A stretch of 64,000 nt of DNA from Endocalyx cinctus (Eukaryota > Ascomycota > Sordariomycetes > Amphisphaeriales > Apiosporaceae): contig BCKC01000002.1 in the NCBI GenBank assembly GCA_001600455.1, forward strand, positions 62,001-126,000, read 5' to 3'. Of this stretch, positions 20,435-33,354 are shown one piece after another. Position numbers and translations under genes: made by a program. The notes under the pieces were generated by a model. The model had not been told where the DNA came from and ran no database searches. It was given only the letters and a program-made list of their open reading frames with translations. The first letter of the stretch is position 1. Each line of letters starts with the position of its first letter.

Positions 20435-22367
20435 TTTCGTATTGTTTGGTAATGGTAATACGTTTGGGGTTGTTCTTTTTTTGTTTTAATGCGAAGGGGG
20501 AAAAAAAAATAAAAATAAAGAAGAGCTTGCGAAATGTAAAGGGGGCTAAACCCGTAAATAAATAAGATATTTGGTGGGCAAGGGTACTTTGATGACTCGG
20601 TCACCAAAGGGATTTTAAAAAAAGAATGACAAGGTAAGTATGAGCCAAGAGAAGAAAAAAAAGAACAGAAGATGGGTTGTCAAAGGATTTAGTAAGGATG
20701 AACAATGAACGTCTGATCTACGGTGTTTGCCTTTTGCCTTTTTCCTTTTTTTTTTCAACTCGGCGAGGATGACAAGAAGATGAGATGAGATAATAGCGTC
20801 AACTATTCGCTAGAGAAAAAAAAAAAAAAAGAACAGTGAAGAAAGAAAATCGGGATGGAAACAAGCCTAGATTTTTATCAGGTCAGCGCTGACCTGATTT
20901 CGGGAATAATAAGAAAGGTACGGAGTACTGTGTATACCTTAGCGGAATATTATGTCGATCAAATTTAGTTAATGCGATGAACGAAGTGTATGAAATGAAA
21001 GACATGGAAGATCCAACTAATTTAAATAAGAGTTCAAAGCGTTTCTTATAAAGCCAAAAAATTAAGGCAAGTTTCGAGATATTAGTATCATCTACGGTAT
21101 CTTTTCTTATCACATTGCCCCCATTGTCATTATCATTATCATTAGCATTATCATTATCATTAGCATTAGACATATGGAAAACAAACAAGTTGATATTTTT
21201 GGGGGCGTTTCCTGATTCAGGGGTAAAGGATCACGACGTCTGGGTGTATAGACAAAGAGTCAGGCCAACTACCTACATGTACGTTAATATGTTACCGTAG
21301 TAGCTGCACTAATTTGGTAAGGGTTCGCAGGAAACTACCTAGCTGAGTAGCTTTCATTGGTTATCACAACATCAGCCCTAACCGCGCCCAGAAGGTGTTT
21401 ATTCCTGTCAGTTTCAAGTTGATCTTGTTTGGATTTACTTGTGTAAAGATGATCCATTCCATCTCCCTACTATCCCAACGGATCCTTGGCTACGAAAGGT
21501 TAGTCCGGTCCCTGCAGGCGACCGACGAGCACCGCGGCTTCGGTCAGCGTGAGCAGGAAATTCTTTTTGTAGCCAGTCAATTGAGTGCGACAAGCATCTC
21601 TTTGAATCATTCATGGCCAACCACCGGCAACCAGCATTTAAAATAGTACACATGGGCCGAAACCACTCAATCATTTAGTTGTACAAGCTGCGCATAGTCA
21701 CAGCCTGCTTTTCCCATACAACGCTAATATGAACCAACATATCGTTGCAGAGTGCCAATATTTCAGGAATCGCTCCTCTCAAACGCAGCCCAATTCAATT
21801 TACACTTGGTGTTCTTTGCAGGAGGAAAAAAAGACGTAGCGAATTGCGAATGACAAAACTCTATTGGGATGAATTCAAGATAGATTTAGTAATGATACTA
21901 ACATATATATTTATATCTTTTGTTCGATATACTATATACAAACTGAACCTTCATCTAATTAATATATTCCACGATTCCCACCTTTCCCATCATGAATATA
22001 GTAAGGACTATGTTTCGTAGAACCTGTCCGACGTCTCCCGACACCGCCGGCCTACGAAAGGAGGCGTCTGTCATCTGGTCACGACAAGTAAATATTAATG
22101 ACTATGGTACCCAGTGACCTAATATTCCATATATATATATATATAGACCTGGGTCAAGATTGGGTTAAAACAAGAAAAAAAAAATGAAGGGACGCCATGA
22201 CCGGGCATTACCACCCCCGTTCCCGCGCCGAGTTAATCCCGCTAATCCGTTTGAAACCCAATGTCCAAATATTATGTGACGTGAAAATTATACGTGAAAA
22301 TTAACTCTTCTTTTCCCTACAATGTCGTTTTGGCACTCATGAACCTACGCGACCGAGGACGGTTCAT
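20435..22367. other. Intergenic region, 1.9 kb
   Basis: It holds the lactonase promoter and the 3' side of the GH16 gene. Several A/T runs (20501-20518, 20815-20830), one TACGGAGTA (20919-20927) and an (ATTATC)-type microsatellite (21126-21168) occur. Small open frames at 21395-21674 have no recognisable protein. No gene is supported. Confidence 0.55.
21126..21168. repeat. CATTAT/CATTAG hexanucleotide microsatellite
   Basis: About seven imperfect copies of the hexamer CATTAT or CATTAG lie in tandem, in non-coding DNA. Confidence 0.8.
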
Positions 22368-23842
22368 TTAAAGCCAGAGCATTCCTCCGAGGGCAATCAA
22401 CGCGGCGAAAGCGCTGGCACCCAGTGCTCTCTCTCGCTTGATACCTTGGTTTTGCGACGTGCTCGAGTCGCTACCACATTTCAAAGTGAAACCGTCGGTG
22501 CAAACGGCCGATGTACCCGAGGAGGTACCGGTGGCGCTGTCTCCGCTCGCACCGGCTACGGCCTGGCCGTTCGTTCCCGGGCCGCCACCGCTAAGACCGG
22601 GGATAACTTCCTGCGCGGATTGGCTAGCCGACGCGCTGGGAAGCTCCTTGTCCATATCCAAGCCAGTGCCTAACAAGGATTTTAGGACGGTGCTCTTATC
22701 CGTGTCTTCGACGGTGTTGTTAGTGCCGGCCGCGTCGGTATACACGTAGCTCGTTTTCGAGTTGGTGCCGGGTGGGCTGTTCGTCTGGTAGCATTCAATG
22801 GTGACGGGGCCGACGGTAGCGTAGTAGTATCCGTCCTTCTTTATGGCGTCGCTTTGCCAATCAATGGGACCACCGGCCCAGTCGACGGTTCCTTTGGCGT
22901 TAGAGGAAGCACCACCCGGCCAGATCGAGAGCTGAACGCGAGCGGGCGTTTGCGGGTAGTCCCATTGGTTCGCCGTAGCATTCCACGTATCCGATTTCTT
23001 CTGCGTTCGACCTACTTTGCCGTCAACGAGCCACTCGATCTGATCTGGCGTCCATCTGATCTCGTAATCATGGAAGTTTTCGTTCGTGTTGGAAACTCCG
23101 GTGATATTGCCCGAATGAGTATCTACGAAGGATTAGTCGCGTGAGCATAAAAAGAAATATTTAGCGTGAGAGAGAAGAAAGAAAGAAGAGGAAAAAAAAA
23201 AAAGGATGGTTCTTACAATCGGGAATGCCTTGGAAATAATAATTAGTCTGGGCGATGTCGAGTTCGGTGCCGACCCATTCAAAATCAATCTCGTCCTTGA
23301 CGTCGCTAAGCAGGATGAAGGCAGTAACGACACCGGCGTCCTTCGACGTCTTTATCCTAGCCTTCACGTTTCCGTACCACATGTAGACGGTCGAAGCCAG
23401 GACGGTACCGACGGAATCGGCGGGCATGGTGAGAAGAGTGTTTCCTTTGTAGGAAAGAGGGGTGCCCTGGGCAACCCAGTCGGCCTTGCTCGCGTCACCT
23501 AGATACTTGGAAACATCGGCGATGTCGTCTACGCTATCCATCGACAAAGTACGGTCGGCGCACACGGGGGCGGGAACGCACGAGTCGAGAGAAAAGGACA
23601 TTCGGGGATCGCAGCCACCGAGGCAGTAGGCGCCCACGCCACATTGGCCATACTCTACAATTAAGCCAAACGTTAAAAATAGAAACCAAAATTTTTATTT
23701 ATTATAGAATGATATACTTACGAGAGCAGCACGGTGTCTCTTCGGGACATTTTTGGGTCAGAGAGCAGGTCGCCGTATCTTGTGCTACGACGACGGAGGC
23801 ACCTAGCAAGGCTAGAGCCAGACTTGGCACTGCTGCGAGCAT
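22368..23842 (-). CDS. Crh-type GH16 cell-wall transglycosylase with CBM18 and GPI signal (Crh1/Utr2-like)
   Basis: Cell-wall enzyme that transfers chitin chains onto beta-glucans. Exons on the minus strand: 23722-23842, 23217-23654 and 22368-23122, giving 437 residues. Order of parts: signal peptide (MLAAVPSLALALLGASVVVA), a Cys-rich chitin-binding CBM18 module at about 26-65 (KCPEETPCCSQYGQCGVGAYC), then the GH16 domain with the catalytic motif DEIDFE (Glu162 nucleophile, Asp164, Glu166 acid/base). A Ser/Thr/Gly-rich linker follows, then a Cys-containing patch and a hydrophobic C-terminus (ALGASAFAALIALGGMLWL) typical of GPI anchoring. CBM18 in front of the catalytic domain is the arrangement of yeast Crh2/Utr2 rather than Crh1. 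Intron junctions restore CSQYGQCG and IPDYTHSG. Confidence 0.94.
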
Positions 23843-24665
23843 GGTGAATACTATTCAAACAATACGTGACCTGAATGACAACGCAGTGCAGATTCGGAAT
23901 ATTTAGGTCGAGCGGCGAAAGATCGGGTTCAAATATCCAACGTCAATCAAGCACGGGTAACTTAAATATAGTGCAATGTCTTTTTTTTTTTTTTTCTTAT
24001 GAAGTATCGAGTTTCTCTTTGGAGTAGGAACGGCAGTAGAATATAGCGAGTGACGTTGTTGAAGTTGATATTATTCGGTAATGAAGCGATCGTTGTTTCC
24101 AATTTCCTTGGTTTATATGATTATTGTCGTCTTCTTTTTTTCTCCCCTTAGCCCTAGGTCCTCGAAGAGTATTTGAACGATTAGATAGTCAAGTAGGCGG
24201 CAAGCGATTGATATGTATGACCTAGAAAGTGGTGAAACAGTTACAGGATAATAAATTAGAAATAATAGGTAATGCGAAGTATTAATTAGTATAGATAAGT
24301 AAATTTCAACTATGAAACGGAAAACATCTCCCCCCAAAAAAACGAAGGTAAACTTATCCCAACTATGTACGTATGGGTTGGAACGGTTAAGAAATGAAAG
24401 AAGAAATGAATCAAAGAAAAAGAAGCAACTTCTGGGCGTCACTGGGTAATATGACTGACTGACCGTTGTTTTTTTTTCCCCTTCTTTTTTCACTGGATAG
24501 AAAAGGGGAAAATACTTGGAATCCTTGGAATCCCTGTCATTATCCTCTCTAATACGGATGTGCAAAATTTGGCTGTTACACCATAACAAGTACAGTTTCT
24601 ATAACTCTCGACACAGTATCGTTTAGTATCTTTCTTATGATATACTCGGTAGTGTTGGATATAAT

Positions 24666-24726
24666 ATATCCATATTCATACCCATTTCCATATCTACATA
24701 TATAGTATATCCATGAATATGGATAT
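24666..24726. repeat. 14-bp perfect inverted repeat with 33-base loop
   Basis: The arm at 24666-24679 (ATATCCATATTCAT) is exactly complementary to that at 24713-24726. The surrounding sequence is rich in ATATCC/GGATAT, so it may simply reflect local repetition. Confidence 0.7.
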
Positions 24727-25676
24727 GGATCTGGATATGGATACTACTAAGTATCCATCATACCTACATACGGTATACCTAGGTATCCATACCTACTGCG
24801 TGCTATATCTAGGTACATTTAAAAAAAAAAAAAACCAAAGTAGATCGATAGAGTTTAGCGATCCGGCTACAGATGGGCTTGCAGGATGTACACGATAGTG
24901 CAATGGGGTAAACACAGGGGATCCTATTCTACTAAATAAATGAATATAGCTTATTTTCATGACAAATTTCACATATATCAGTCGTATACGAAGTATCTCG
25001 GTAGACAAGCCATTCTATTACTATGTATTTTATTCGCGGGAAAACTATCTCTTACCGTATAAGCACCGCACCGACCTCCGTACGTGTATACTAAGTATCC
25101 AACTATGTACACACATACGGTAGAGACCCCAAGAATCAAGATCTCGTATTCTCTTGTCTTATGTAGCTTACTATGCCCTATTAGGGAGTACCTAGGTAAT
25201 ACACTGCGCATAGTCTAGTTTGGTCATCATTCGGTTCGGTTTACTTGTAGTGGACATATAGTCAGACCATAGAACTACTGTGCACATGACAACATGTTAC
25301 AATACACAGTACGATAAGATACAGTATAATACAGTGCGAGAATAACCAATACGAATTATTACCTATGTCTACAGGTATAATATACTTAGGTACACGGTAT
25401 TATATAACCTTCACCGTTACCTGTCTGTCTGCCTGCGCAGATCGTTTATATTCTTTTTTTTTTCCTTCTCCTTATTTACTCTTTTTTCTTTCTTCTTCTT
25501 CCTATATTGAATTATTTATGTATCATGGTCTATTTTTTACGCTATTTATCCCCGCGAACTTGATTAAATGGACGATCTACATACTACTGAGATATATCCA
25601 TACCATGCCTATCCATGAACAGTATAGTACTTAATTAACGTAGTAGAAAACATCTTCAGCTGTTAAGGCGAATACC

Positions 25677-25694
25677 TACCTAGGTACCTAGGTA
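25677..25694. repeat. Two overlapping TACCTAGGTA palindromes
   Basis: Two copies of the 10-bp palindrome overlap by two bases. They belong to a set of twelve scattered over the non-coding parts of the window. Confidence 0.9.
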
Positions 25695-26936
25695 CATAGT
25701 CTCTGTCCTTTCGAGTTAGTACCGTAAGTCCTCCGTAAACTAGGCATGTAATCGATCTACGTGGGTAGGTCAGCCAGGTTACTTACACTAGTAACCTCGT
25801 GATAATCCATGCAAATTGGAACCTATGCATCCCACCTTACCCTACATCACTACTATCAACCGTTTTCGAATATCATGTAGAACTAACCTACTAACAAACG
25901 CCACCACCACGTACAAAAAAAATTAAAATAAAATAAATAATACGTGACTTAGTAGTAGCTTGGCTATCCTAGTGTAGCTGATCGCATTTATCCTAACTAC
26001 CATGTACCCAATCACCATCATTCTCACTACTGTATGACCCTCACCACCACTATCCTTCCCTACCATCATAACCATACACGTAAAAATGAAAACTCAACCC
26101 CGATCTTTTTTTTTTTTTTTTTTACTACTATGCATATGCATTTCTCTCTCTAGCTAGCTCTCTCTAGAATAGAACTGTCGCATACAACTACCCGCGAGGG
26201 AATTTTGTATTCGGTGAGAAAGATCCTAACTGTATTGTACCAATTACAAAATGTCTGGTATTGACAACTGAAGAAACTTCGAAAAAAAAAGGGAGGGGGG
26301 GAGAAAAAAAAAAGAATCAGTAAAATAGAAGAGAAGAAGAGGATGGGGAAAGGTCCTTGTCTTGAGACTTAGACAAATGATTAAATGAAAAAAAAAAAAA
26401 GGTGAAGAGAACATCAGAAGCTTCGAGCATGCTGTGCGCCTCGCCATACTTTATACGCAACAATAACATGTGGGGGTATGTGATGCAGAAACGAAAGTAA
26501 GAACGGTACATCCATGTATCAAATTCGATTTCGTCGAGAAAGAAAAAAAGAAAGAAGACAAAAGGTATCACGAGGGTGGTGGCGGTGATATGGGACACCC
26601 CCCTCCCAAGATAGCCCACCCCAGAACCATCAGCTCAAGCCGGTATTCGCTTCGTGGTACAATAAGTAGGTAGGTCTCGATCTTCGTAAAGAAAAGTATG
26701 TCGCAATAAATCGATATGACCCGCATACTCTTGTCCATCTGCCTCCTAGTAAGACAGGTAGACGTGGTAGCAGATATCATCAATTGAGACATCGAGAGGC
26801 ACCGATCAAGACAGAAACAAGCGAGCCCGGAAATGTCCAGGCATTACCGTCGTCGTCGAGGCGTCAACCTCGCCTCCAGATTGAGCACGTCGTCGAAAAT
26901 GGCCTAGGTTTCTGATCCTTCACCAGTGCGCTGTCC

Positions 26937-27085
26937 CTAACGAGCCTTCTGGGGTGTGAAAAGATCTGGAAAGTGTTCTTTGGCGTACTGTTCACAAGCC
27001 TATACATAATGACACGATCGGTTAGAAATATGATCGAAAACGCGTTACTCGCCCGCATAAAAAGAGAGGGAGAGGGAGGGAGAGA

Positions 27086-27127
<42 letters not shown>

Positions 27128-27352
27128 GAGAGAGAGGGAGAGAGAGGGGGAGAGAGAGAGAGAGAGAGAGAGNNNNNNNNNNNNNNNNNNNNNNNNNNNN
27201 NNNNNNNNNNNNNNNNNNNNNNNNNNNNNNNNNNNNNNNNNNNNNNNNNNNNNNNNNNNNNNNNNNNNNNNNNNNNNNNNNNNNNNNNNNNNNNNNNNNN
27301 NNNNNNNNNNNNNNNNNNNNNNNNNNNNNNNNNNNNNNNNNNNNNNNNNNNN

Positions 27353-27420
<68 letters not shown>

Positions 27421-27424
27421 GAGA

Positions 27425-27455
<31 letters not shown>

Positions 27456-28241
27456 GAGGGGTGGACTCACCTTAGCAGGTTTACCAACTTTCTGGCCAAT
27501 GGTTTTCCACTTGTTGTTCTCGTAATCCTTGATAGCGTTGAGAAGTGCCTGGCTTTCGTCCTCGGCGAATTCGGCATAGTGCATATCCTAGACAAGAATC
27601 AGTACGTCGCTATCACCAACACGCCGAGTATTAGGGGGCTTACCTTGTACCAATGCTTCTTCACGCTACCTTCAGTTCGCGTAGGGAATGTCTTAATTGA
27701 CATTACCAATTAGCAACATATCATAATGGTTTACAGAGGGGGGTTTAGTTTGGTTGGACTTACTTTCGCGATCTCGGCCCAACTACTACCTGCATCACGC
27801 ATCTGCTTTAGGCGTAATTCTTCCACCGGGGTCCACGGTGTGTTGGTTCGGCTCTTCTTCGCGGGAGGGGGTTGGCTAGGAGTTGAGCTCCCATCGTCCG
27901 CGGTCACGACCGGGGGTGGGACAGGAGTAGCTTGCGGGGGCGGCGCAATCGCCGTGGTCGGAGCGGGAGCCGGCGTGTTCGGCGCCGCAGACGCGACGCT
28001 AACGGTAGGGGGCGCCGGAGAAGCCTGCTGGGCGGCGGGAAGCTGCTGTTGCTGGTGAGCCTGCGGATGTCCCTGCTGGTGGGCGGGCTGCTGTTGCTGC
28101 TGGTGAGGAGGGGCTGCTCTCTTACGGCCTCGAGAGGGCTGAGCAGGAGTCGGCGTCGGCGTCGACTGCTGCTGGGGGGTGCCGGCAGTCGGCTGCGCGA
28201 GAGTCATAGGAGGCGGAACGGGTGTATTATGCGAAGCATGG

Positions 28242-28279
<38 letters not shown>

Positions 28280-29128
28280 GTGCGCATGCTGCTGCTGGGG
28301 GTGTTGGGCGTGCGACGGGTGCGTCGGGTGAGCCTGATGCTGGTGTGCCGGGTGCTGGGCATGATGCTGAGGATGTTGGGGGTGCTGCTGGGCAGTGGTA
28401 TTTGGGCCATACGCAAAGTCATTGCGGCGAGACATGTCGGGCTGATAGGGATGAGTCGCGCTGAATCATGGAGCAACGTTAGCATATTCCGCTCCGCGCA
28501 AGTCGATATAGCCTGGGGAGACAGTAGGTAGACGCGGCGAAGTCAACATCGCTACATCGCACGCAAGCTCCGACTCGGGCGAGGGGCTCTTCACGATGCC
28601 CAAGCGCAAGGACTCGGCGGTTTATGTATATATAAGGTAGAATTGTGCGAGTAGGTGACAACAGAGTATATCCAATGAAGTGAAATGGAAGGATAAGATT
28701 TTGCCCTACGAAGCCGTCGCCGATTTGAAAAAAGCTCAAGACATAATTGCCAGTATTGTCTCTCCCGCCCAGAGATAGCATAGCTGAAGTACAGCCATAG
28801 CAAGAAAGGGGGAATATACAGACGATACATATAGACAAGCCGGCTTGTACAGAACAGGGTGTACATGAAGGTAAAATGACACTATATTCGTGTGCAACGC
28901 TTCTAGGGGGGTGGGTGGTGACTGGGATAGAACAAGAGGGGAAATGAAGCGTATCAAAGAACGAACGGGGGAGGGGATAATAATAGTTGTAATATGGTAG
29001 AATTGTAGAAGTATCTATACATAATCGTATAAGATAGCAGGGGGAGCTACTTACTGCATCTCGTTGGCGCTGTGGCTGGAGTTGGTGTACAGATACTCCG
29101 GCACTGGGCCGACCTGCCATTGTTGCAT
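26937..29128 (-). CDS. Myb/SANT-domain nuclear protein with poly-Gln/His tracts
   Basis: Probable DNA-binding regulator; target unknown. Exons on the minus strand: 29055-29128, 27764-28460, 27644-27691, 27471-27587 and 26937-26999, giving 332 residues; all junctions keep frame. The start (MQQWQVGPVPEYLYTNSSH) sits in an exon that begins 3 bases ahead of the ATG after a TTTTCAG acceptor, so a 5' untranslated intron is likely. Residues 35-150 are dominated by His/Gln runs, followed by a Pro-rich stretch and a basic PAKKSRTNTPW. A Myb/SANT repeat spans about 234-278 (WTPVEELRLKQMRD, SSWAEIAKTFPTRTEGSVKKHWY). A second helical unit follows (DESQALLNAIKDYENNKWKTIGQKVGKPAKACEQYAKEHF). The last intron (27000-27470) holds a CT microsatellite and the assembly gap. 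It resembles fungal-only Myb proteins; I do not recognise a named one. Confidence 0.88.
27061..27456. repeat. (GA)n microsatellite with unresolved core, inside an intron
   Basis: An imperfect AG/GAGGG repeat flanks the N gap on both sides. In the sense of the Myb gene it is a CT-rich tract following the GTGAGT donor at 27465-27470. Confidence 0.9.
27173..27352. other. Assembly gap of 180 N
   Basis: A run of undetermined bases in the middle of the GA repeat. The length is probably a placeholder. It lies wholly within the last intron of the Myb gene, so the coding sequence is unaffected. Confidence 0.99.
28020..28400. repeat. CTG/TTG/GTG trinucleotide-rich tract coding poly-Gln/His
   Basis: Imperfect triplet repeats in the second exon of the Myb gene encode Gln and His runs on the minus strand. 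They are likely length-variable between strains. Confidence 0.8.
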
Positions 29129-30479
29129 GATCTGAAAATAGACATACAAGTGTTAGCTAATATATACTTATACCATGATTAAAGAAAAGAAAAAAAAAGT
29201 ATGCACACGAAAAAAAGAAGCCTGTTGGATATACGCAAACAAGAAAAGAGAAAAGTAGTATGACAAGAAGTAAGACATGAAAGCTAAGGGAGGGAAAAGG
29301 CAAGATTGTGTAATCAACAAGATGAATATTTTCAACAGGCTTAAATGAAACAGCAAGGCTAGGTAGGCGGCGGTAATCAAGAAACAGAGAAATGGTAATG
29401 AATTGACAGAGTTCGTACTCAAATGGTATAGGCATGGTAGCAAACTGAAATATGAAGTCGAGTTCGCATAGCGAACTCGAAATCATTAGACATGCGAGGT
29501 GTATTGATTTGTTATGATATCGGATACTGATGGTAGGTATTCAAGAGCGCGTAGGGGATACAAGAAAAGTTGTGATACATCTTTTAAGACGTATAGTATA
29601 TATACGTGAAGTGACATATAATAGGGTAGAATAGCAGCGGTAGTGGAATCAAGATGGTTATGGTTAGGGGTGGTGGTGGCAGTAGTGTTGATGGTATCGG
29701 TGACTTTTGAGGTTGGGATGGATATGCTAAGGTACTATTTGTAGTGTAGATTGTAGATAGAGGAAGGAAAAGTATCTAGACAAGCATGAGGCATGAAGCA
29801 TTGGCCTCTAGCTGGTAAGGTGAAAAGGTGGATGAAGACGAACATGTGTTTTTGTATAGGATACATTGTATACTATTGCCATGTATAATACCTAGTAGTA
29901 TATACTACTAGTATATATATATTTATATATATTTATATATATGTATATATATATACATGTTTATATATATGTATGTATATGTATATGTATATGTATATAT
30001 TATATGGGGTAAACAAGATAGAAGAAGTACGGTAACTTACAGGCAATCAAGCTTTGTCTCGAAAGTGACTTCAGAAATGTATCGACAGTTTCTTAAAAGT
30101 CTAGGGTGAAGACAGACAGACAGACCAGATGGAATAGGATCCGTCGTCGGATAGGTGTGTCTTTACTTTTAGTGGGTGGGGGAATGGTCGGTGATATGAG
30201 ACAAGGTAAAAAAAAAAAAAAAAAAGGTAAAGGTAAAGTACAAAGAGACGATCCAACTCAATGTACTAGGAGCAAGTAGAAGTAACCTTGCCTTGTAAGG
30301 ACGTTAGACGCTAATGATCTAGAAGGGCAACTTTGTATTCTTTGGACTTGGACCAAAGGGAGACTTGGGGCCTTGTTATATGTACTTAAGTAGCAAGTAA
30401 CAAGTAGCAAGTAGCTCTTTTTAGTATGAAAAGAGGTAGGTAAAAGTAGTAAAATGCGCGCCAATGATTTCCTGGTCAG

Positions 30480-30481
<2 letters not shown>

Positions 30482-30519
<38 letters not shown>
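30482..30519. repeat. Poly-T run of about 38
   Basis: The longest homopolymer in the window; the exact length is unreliable in most assemblies. Confidence 0.9.
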
Positions 30520-31968
30520 CGCACGGTTTTTTGATAACGTCTAATTGAGTAAGTATGTACCTGAAAGCAAGATAAGAAAACAATCCGTTAGATTTGTTCA
30601 TCGTACTGACAGAGTACGTGAAAAGAGAGTGAACAATAAAAATATTTATAAAAAATAAAAATAAAAATAAAAGAAAATAAAAAATAAAGAGAAAACAAAA
30701 TCAAGGAATTAAGGAAAGAAATCAAAGGCTGTGTTAGTTTTATTAAGTGTTGGTATGGCCTTTTGATTTTTTTTTTTTTTTTTAGAAAAAAAAAAAAACG
30801 ATGTTGGTAGAAATTAGATCATAAAAAAAAAATAAGTCCACGGATGTCTACACGTGCGCGTAAATTGGTAGACCAACAAAGAAAAAAAAAATAAAGTGTA
30901 GTTACCCGTCGCGAGTTGATTATTCAGAGTATCCCAATCAATTGGAAAACGATACAAATAAGAAGAAGATCATAGTATTTTTTTTTAGAGCAATATACTA
31001 AATTTGATCATTGTATAAAAGAAATATAGACAAAATAAAATAAAATAATGAAGCGATATAATAGACCTTGATGCAGGTGAAGTAACTTACTTGACGTATG
31101 ATTTGGAAGTATCGAGTACGAAGGTCAGAAGAACGTATTTGTGCCTCGACCGTTTTTAAGTTCCCCTCTTGTTGCGCGTATATGGGTGTGTATAGAAGAA
31201 AAAAAAAGAACACACACACAAGATCAATGGGGAAGATGGACCTTGATGATGTGCAACGAAGTGAACAAGGGGTGAGATGAAACGTAAAGAGGGGACCTTA
31301 TTACCATTTAGTGTATATCTCAACAAGTATAGAGAAAAAGTAGTAGGGAACGGGGAACTTTGGAAGAGACTTGGGGGACTTGCGAGGTACTTGAATAAAA
31401 TGATCGATATGTGATGCGCCTTACTCCACTTTGTACTTGTACTGGGGGTGGAAGATGGGCCGTGTGTACAGTATAAATAGTATAAATAGTTTTACCCGCA
31501 GATCATAAGAACCGATATATTTGTTTGATTGATTGAATATGGATAAGATGAACAAAATGTCACGGGGAAGAGGTATATCAACGAAGACAGAAAAAAAAAA
31601 AATAGAAAAGATTTAACAAGTTCCTGCCTGAGGATTGTGGCTGTGTTTTGACGATGACTGATGACTGATAACCGATGACGGTATGTATTATCGTATACAT
31701 ATGGATGAGAGAAGGAGAATCAAAAAGAAATACCTAGGTATGCCCTAAAAGCACTTACCAGCCACGCGCTTTTCCCGTAGCCCTTTTTTTCCCTCTCTCT
31801 ATCTTGTCTAAAATACCCGAAGCCGATCACACAATTGTACAATACTGGATCAATAGTATAAGGACTAGTGAATTTTATGCTAGGTATATGTACTTAAACC
31901 TAATAACAACTATTTAACAAGTTAATACGGTGTATATGTATACATAAGACTAAGGTTCAATCAGATAA

Positions 31969-31976
<8 letters not shown>

Positions 31977-32008
<32 letters not shown>

Positions 32009-32055
32009 TGATTAGGCCACGATAGTGGTGATGACGATGATGATGATGATGATGA
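31977..32055. repeat. (TA)n followed by (GAT)n microsatellites
   Basis: A TA run of about 30 bases (31977-32005) and, 25 bases later, a GAT run (32031-32055). Non-coding. Confidence 0.85.
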
Positions 32056-32588
32056 TAATGATCAAAAAATAATTAATTGGTATGAAAGAGAATAGAATCT
32101 GACAAGGAAGGATGGGTAATTAATGACCTCGGAATACTAAAGTCGAAAGAAAAGCAAAACGTGAGATATGAATGGATGGATCCCATGTATATCCAAATAC
32201 TAAGGAATGACGATGACAGGTGATTAAAAACCTTGATTATCGTAAAAGATTGACCAATAGGAATTTGATACGCTCATCGGACATGAAACAAAATTTAAAG
32301 TACGTATGCGTAAGCGTAAACGAGAGAGAAAACCCGAGGCAGAGGAAAGAAAAGAAATGAAGGCCGCTCGTTACCTATATACTCTGTAAGTGGCGGAGAA
32401 TTAAGAAAGAAGGAAAAAAACAAATATGATATTGGTGATACTCGCTTTTAAATAGTTCTCGGAGATTATTGATCTTTGTTTTGTTCCTGGGTAGAGAATA
32501 CACGTAGAGTAAAAACGCAGGTAGTCGACATGCGACAGGATGCGACAATAACTCTGGCCAAACTAAGCTACTGGGCACCTAAGTAGTG

Positions 32589-32644
32589 TACCTAGGTACG
32601 TACTTACTAAGGTACTCCAGGTAGAATGGGCACCTACCTAGGTA
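32589..32644. repeat. Cluster of TACCTAGGTA palindromes and related half-sites
   Basis: Perfect palindromes at 32589-32598 and 32635-32644, with several near-copies (CACCTACCTAGGTAGG, CCTAGTAGGTA) up to about 32720. Confidence 0.85.
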
Positions 32645-33316
32645 GGTACCTAGTAGGTAAGCTACCTGGCAGCCTGGTAAGGTACTGTAGGCCGGTACTG
32701 AGTGAGGCCAGGGTATCTCTCTTAAGTACTCTTAAGTCTTATATACGTACAGAGAGAATATGTATCCATACCCGTGGACAATTTATTAGCGAATCTATCA
32801 TCTGTCGGCATATTTTCCTATCAGTTTTATGAAAACACGTAGAATAAACGTTATGGTTAGCGCGCCCCATGGGTACTTGACCAGGGCACCTTTATTTTGC
32901 CCGCAACCATAGTAGAGCGAAGTATTTTGTTCGAAGTCCAGGCTGATCTTGGTATGGTGCCGCAATCGACTCGAATAGGTCAGATAGTCTAGGTACATAC
33001 GTCCGATCCATGGATATACATGAATTCATAGGTTTAAATGGAGGGGTAGAGGGGCTGAGGGGTTCGTGGGAAATGTCCATAATATCCATACAGTACATAC
33101 CTAGGTATACACCTAAGGTACTACCTACTGACTGCTGCTAACTTCCAAGGTTAGAGGTACCTAATCTTGCAGTAGTACTTCCAGTACTGTACAACTCTGT
33201 TTTCGGGAAAAAAGCTTCTTTTTCCTAAGTAGTTTACATAAAAGCTGTGGCGAACCATCGAACTACCTAAGTATATCTTGACATTACCGATACATATATC
33301 AAGTACCTACTTCAGT

Positions 33317-33319
<3 letters not shown>

Positions 33320-33353
<34 letters not shown>
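33320..33353. repeat. (TA)n microsatellite upstream of Dom34
   Basis: A pure TA run of about 34 bases ends about 66 bases before the Dom34 start codon; it may lie in the promoter or 5' leader. Confidence 0.9.

Positions 33354-33354
<1 letters not shown>

Larger units (their letters stand above)
23843..26936. other. Intergenic region, 3.1 kb, AT-rich
   Basis: No supported gene. It carries the GH16 promoter, many poly-A/T runs, a 14-bp inverted repeat (24666-24726), and several TACCTAGGTA palindromes (24776, 25189, 25677, 25685). A 158-codon open frame at 24113-24589 (minus) is Phe/Tyr/Ser-rich and looks like chance. Confidence 0.6.

Noticed and set aside
24113..24589. 158-codon minus-strand frame
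   Set aside because: A Phe/Ser/Tyr-rich translation of AT-rich, homopolymer-laden DNA, without family resemblance or intron signals.
26973..27713. Long open frame on the plus strand across the N gap
   Set aside because: It is produced by GA repeats (Arg/Glu/Gly) and Ns; the real gene is on the other strand and this is mostly its intron.
28479..29120. 213-codon minus-strand frame overlapping the first Myb exon
   Set aside because: It reads the first Myb exon in another frame and continues through its intron; the spliced model with MQQWQVGPVPEYLYTN is far more protein-like.
29157..29486. 109-codon minus-strand frame (Phe/Leu-rich, membrane-like)
   Set aside because: A pyrimidine-rich stretch upstream of the Myb gene yields Phe/Leu/Ser in any frame; there is no start context or homology.
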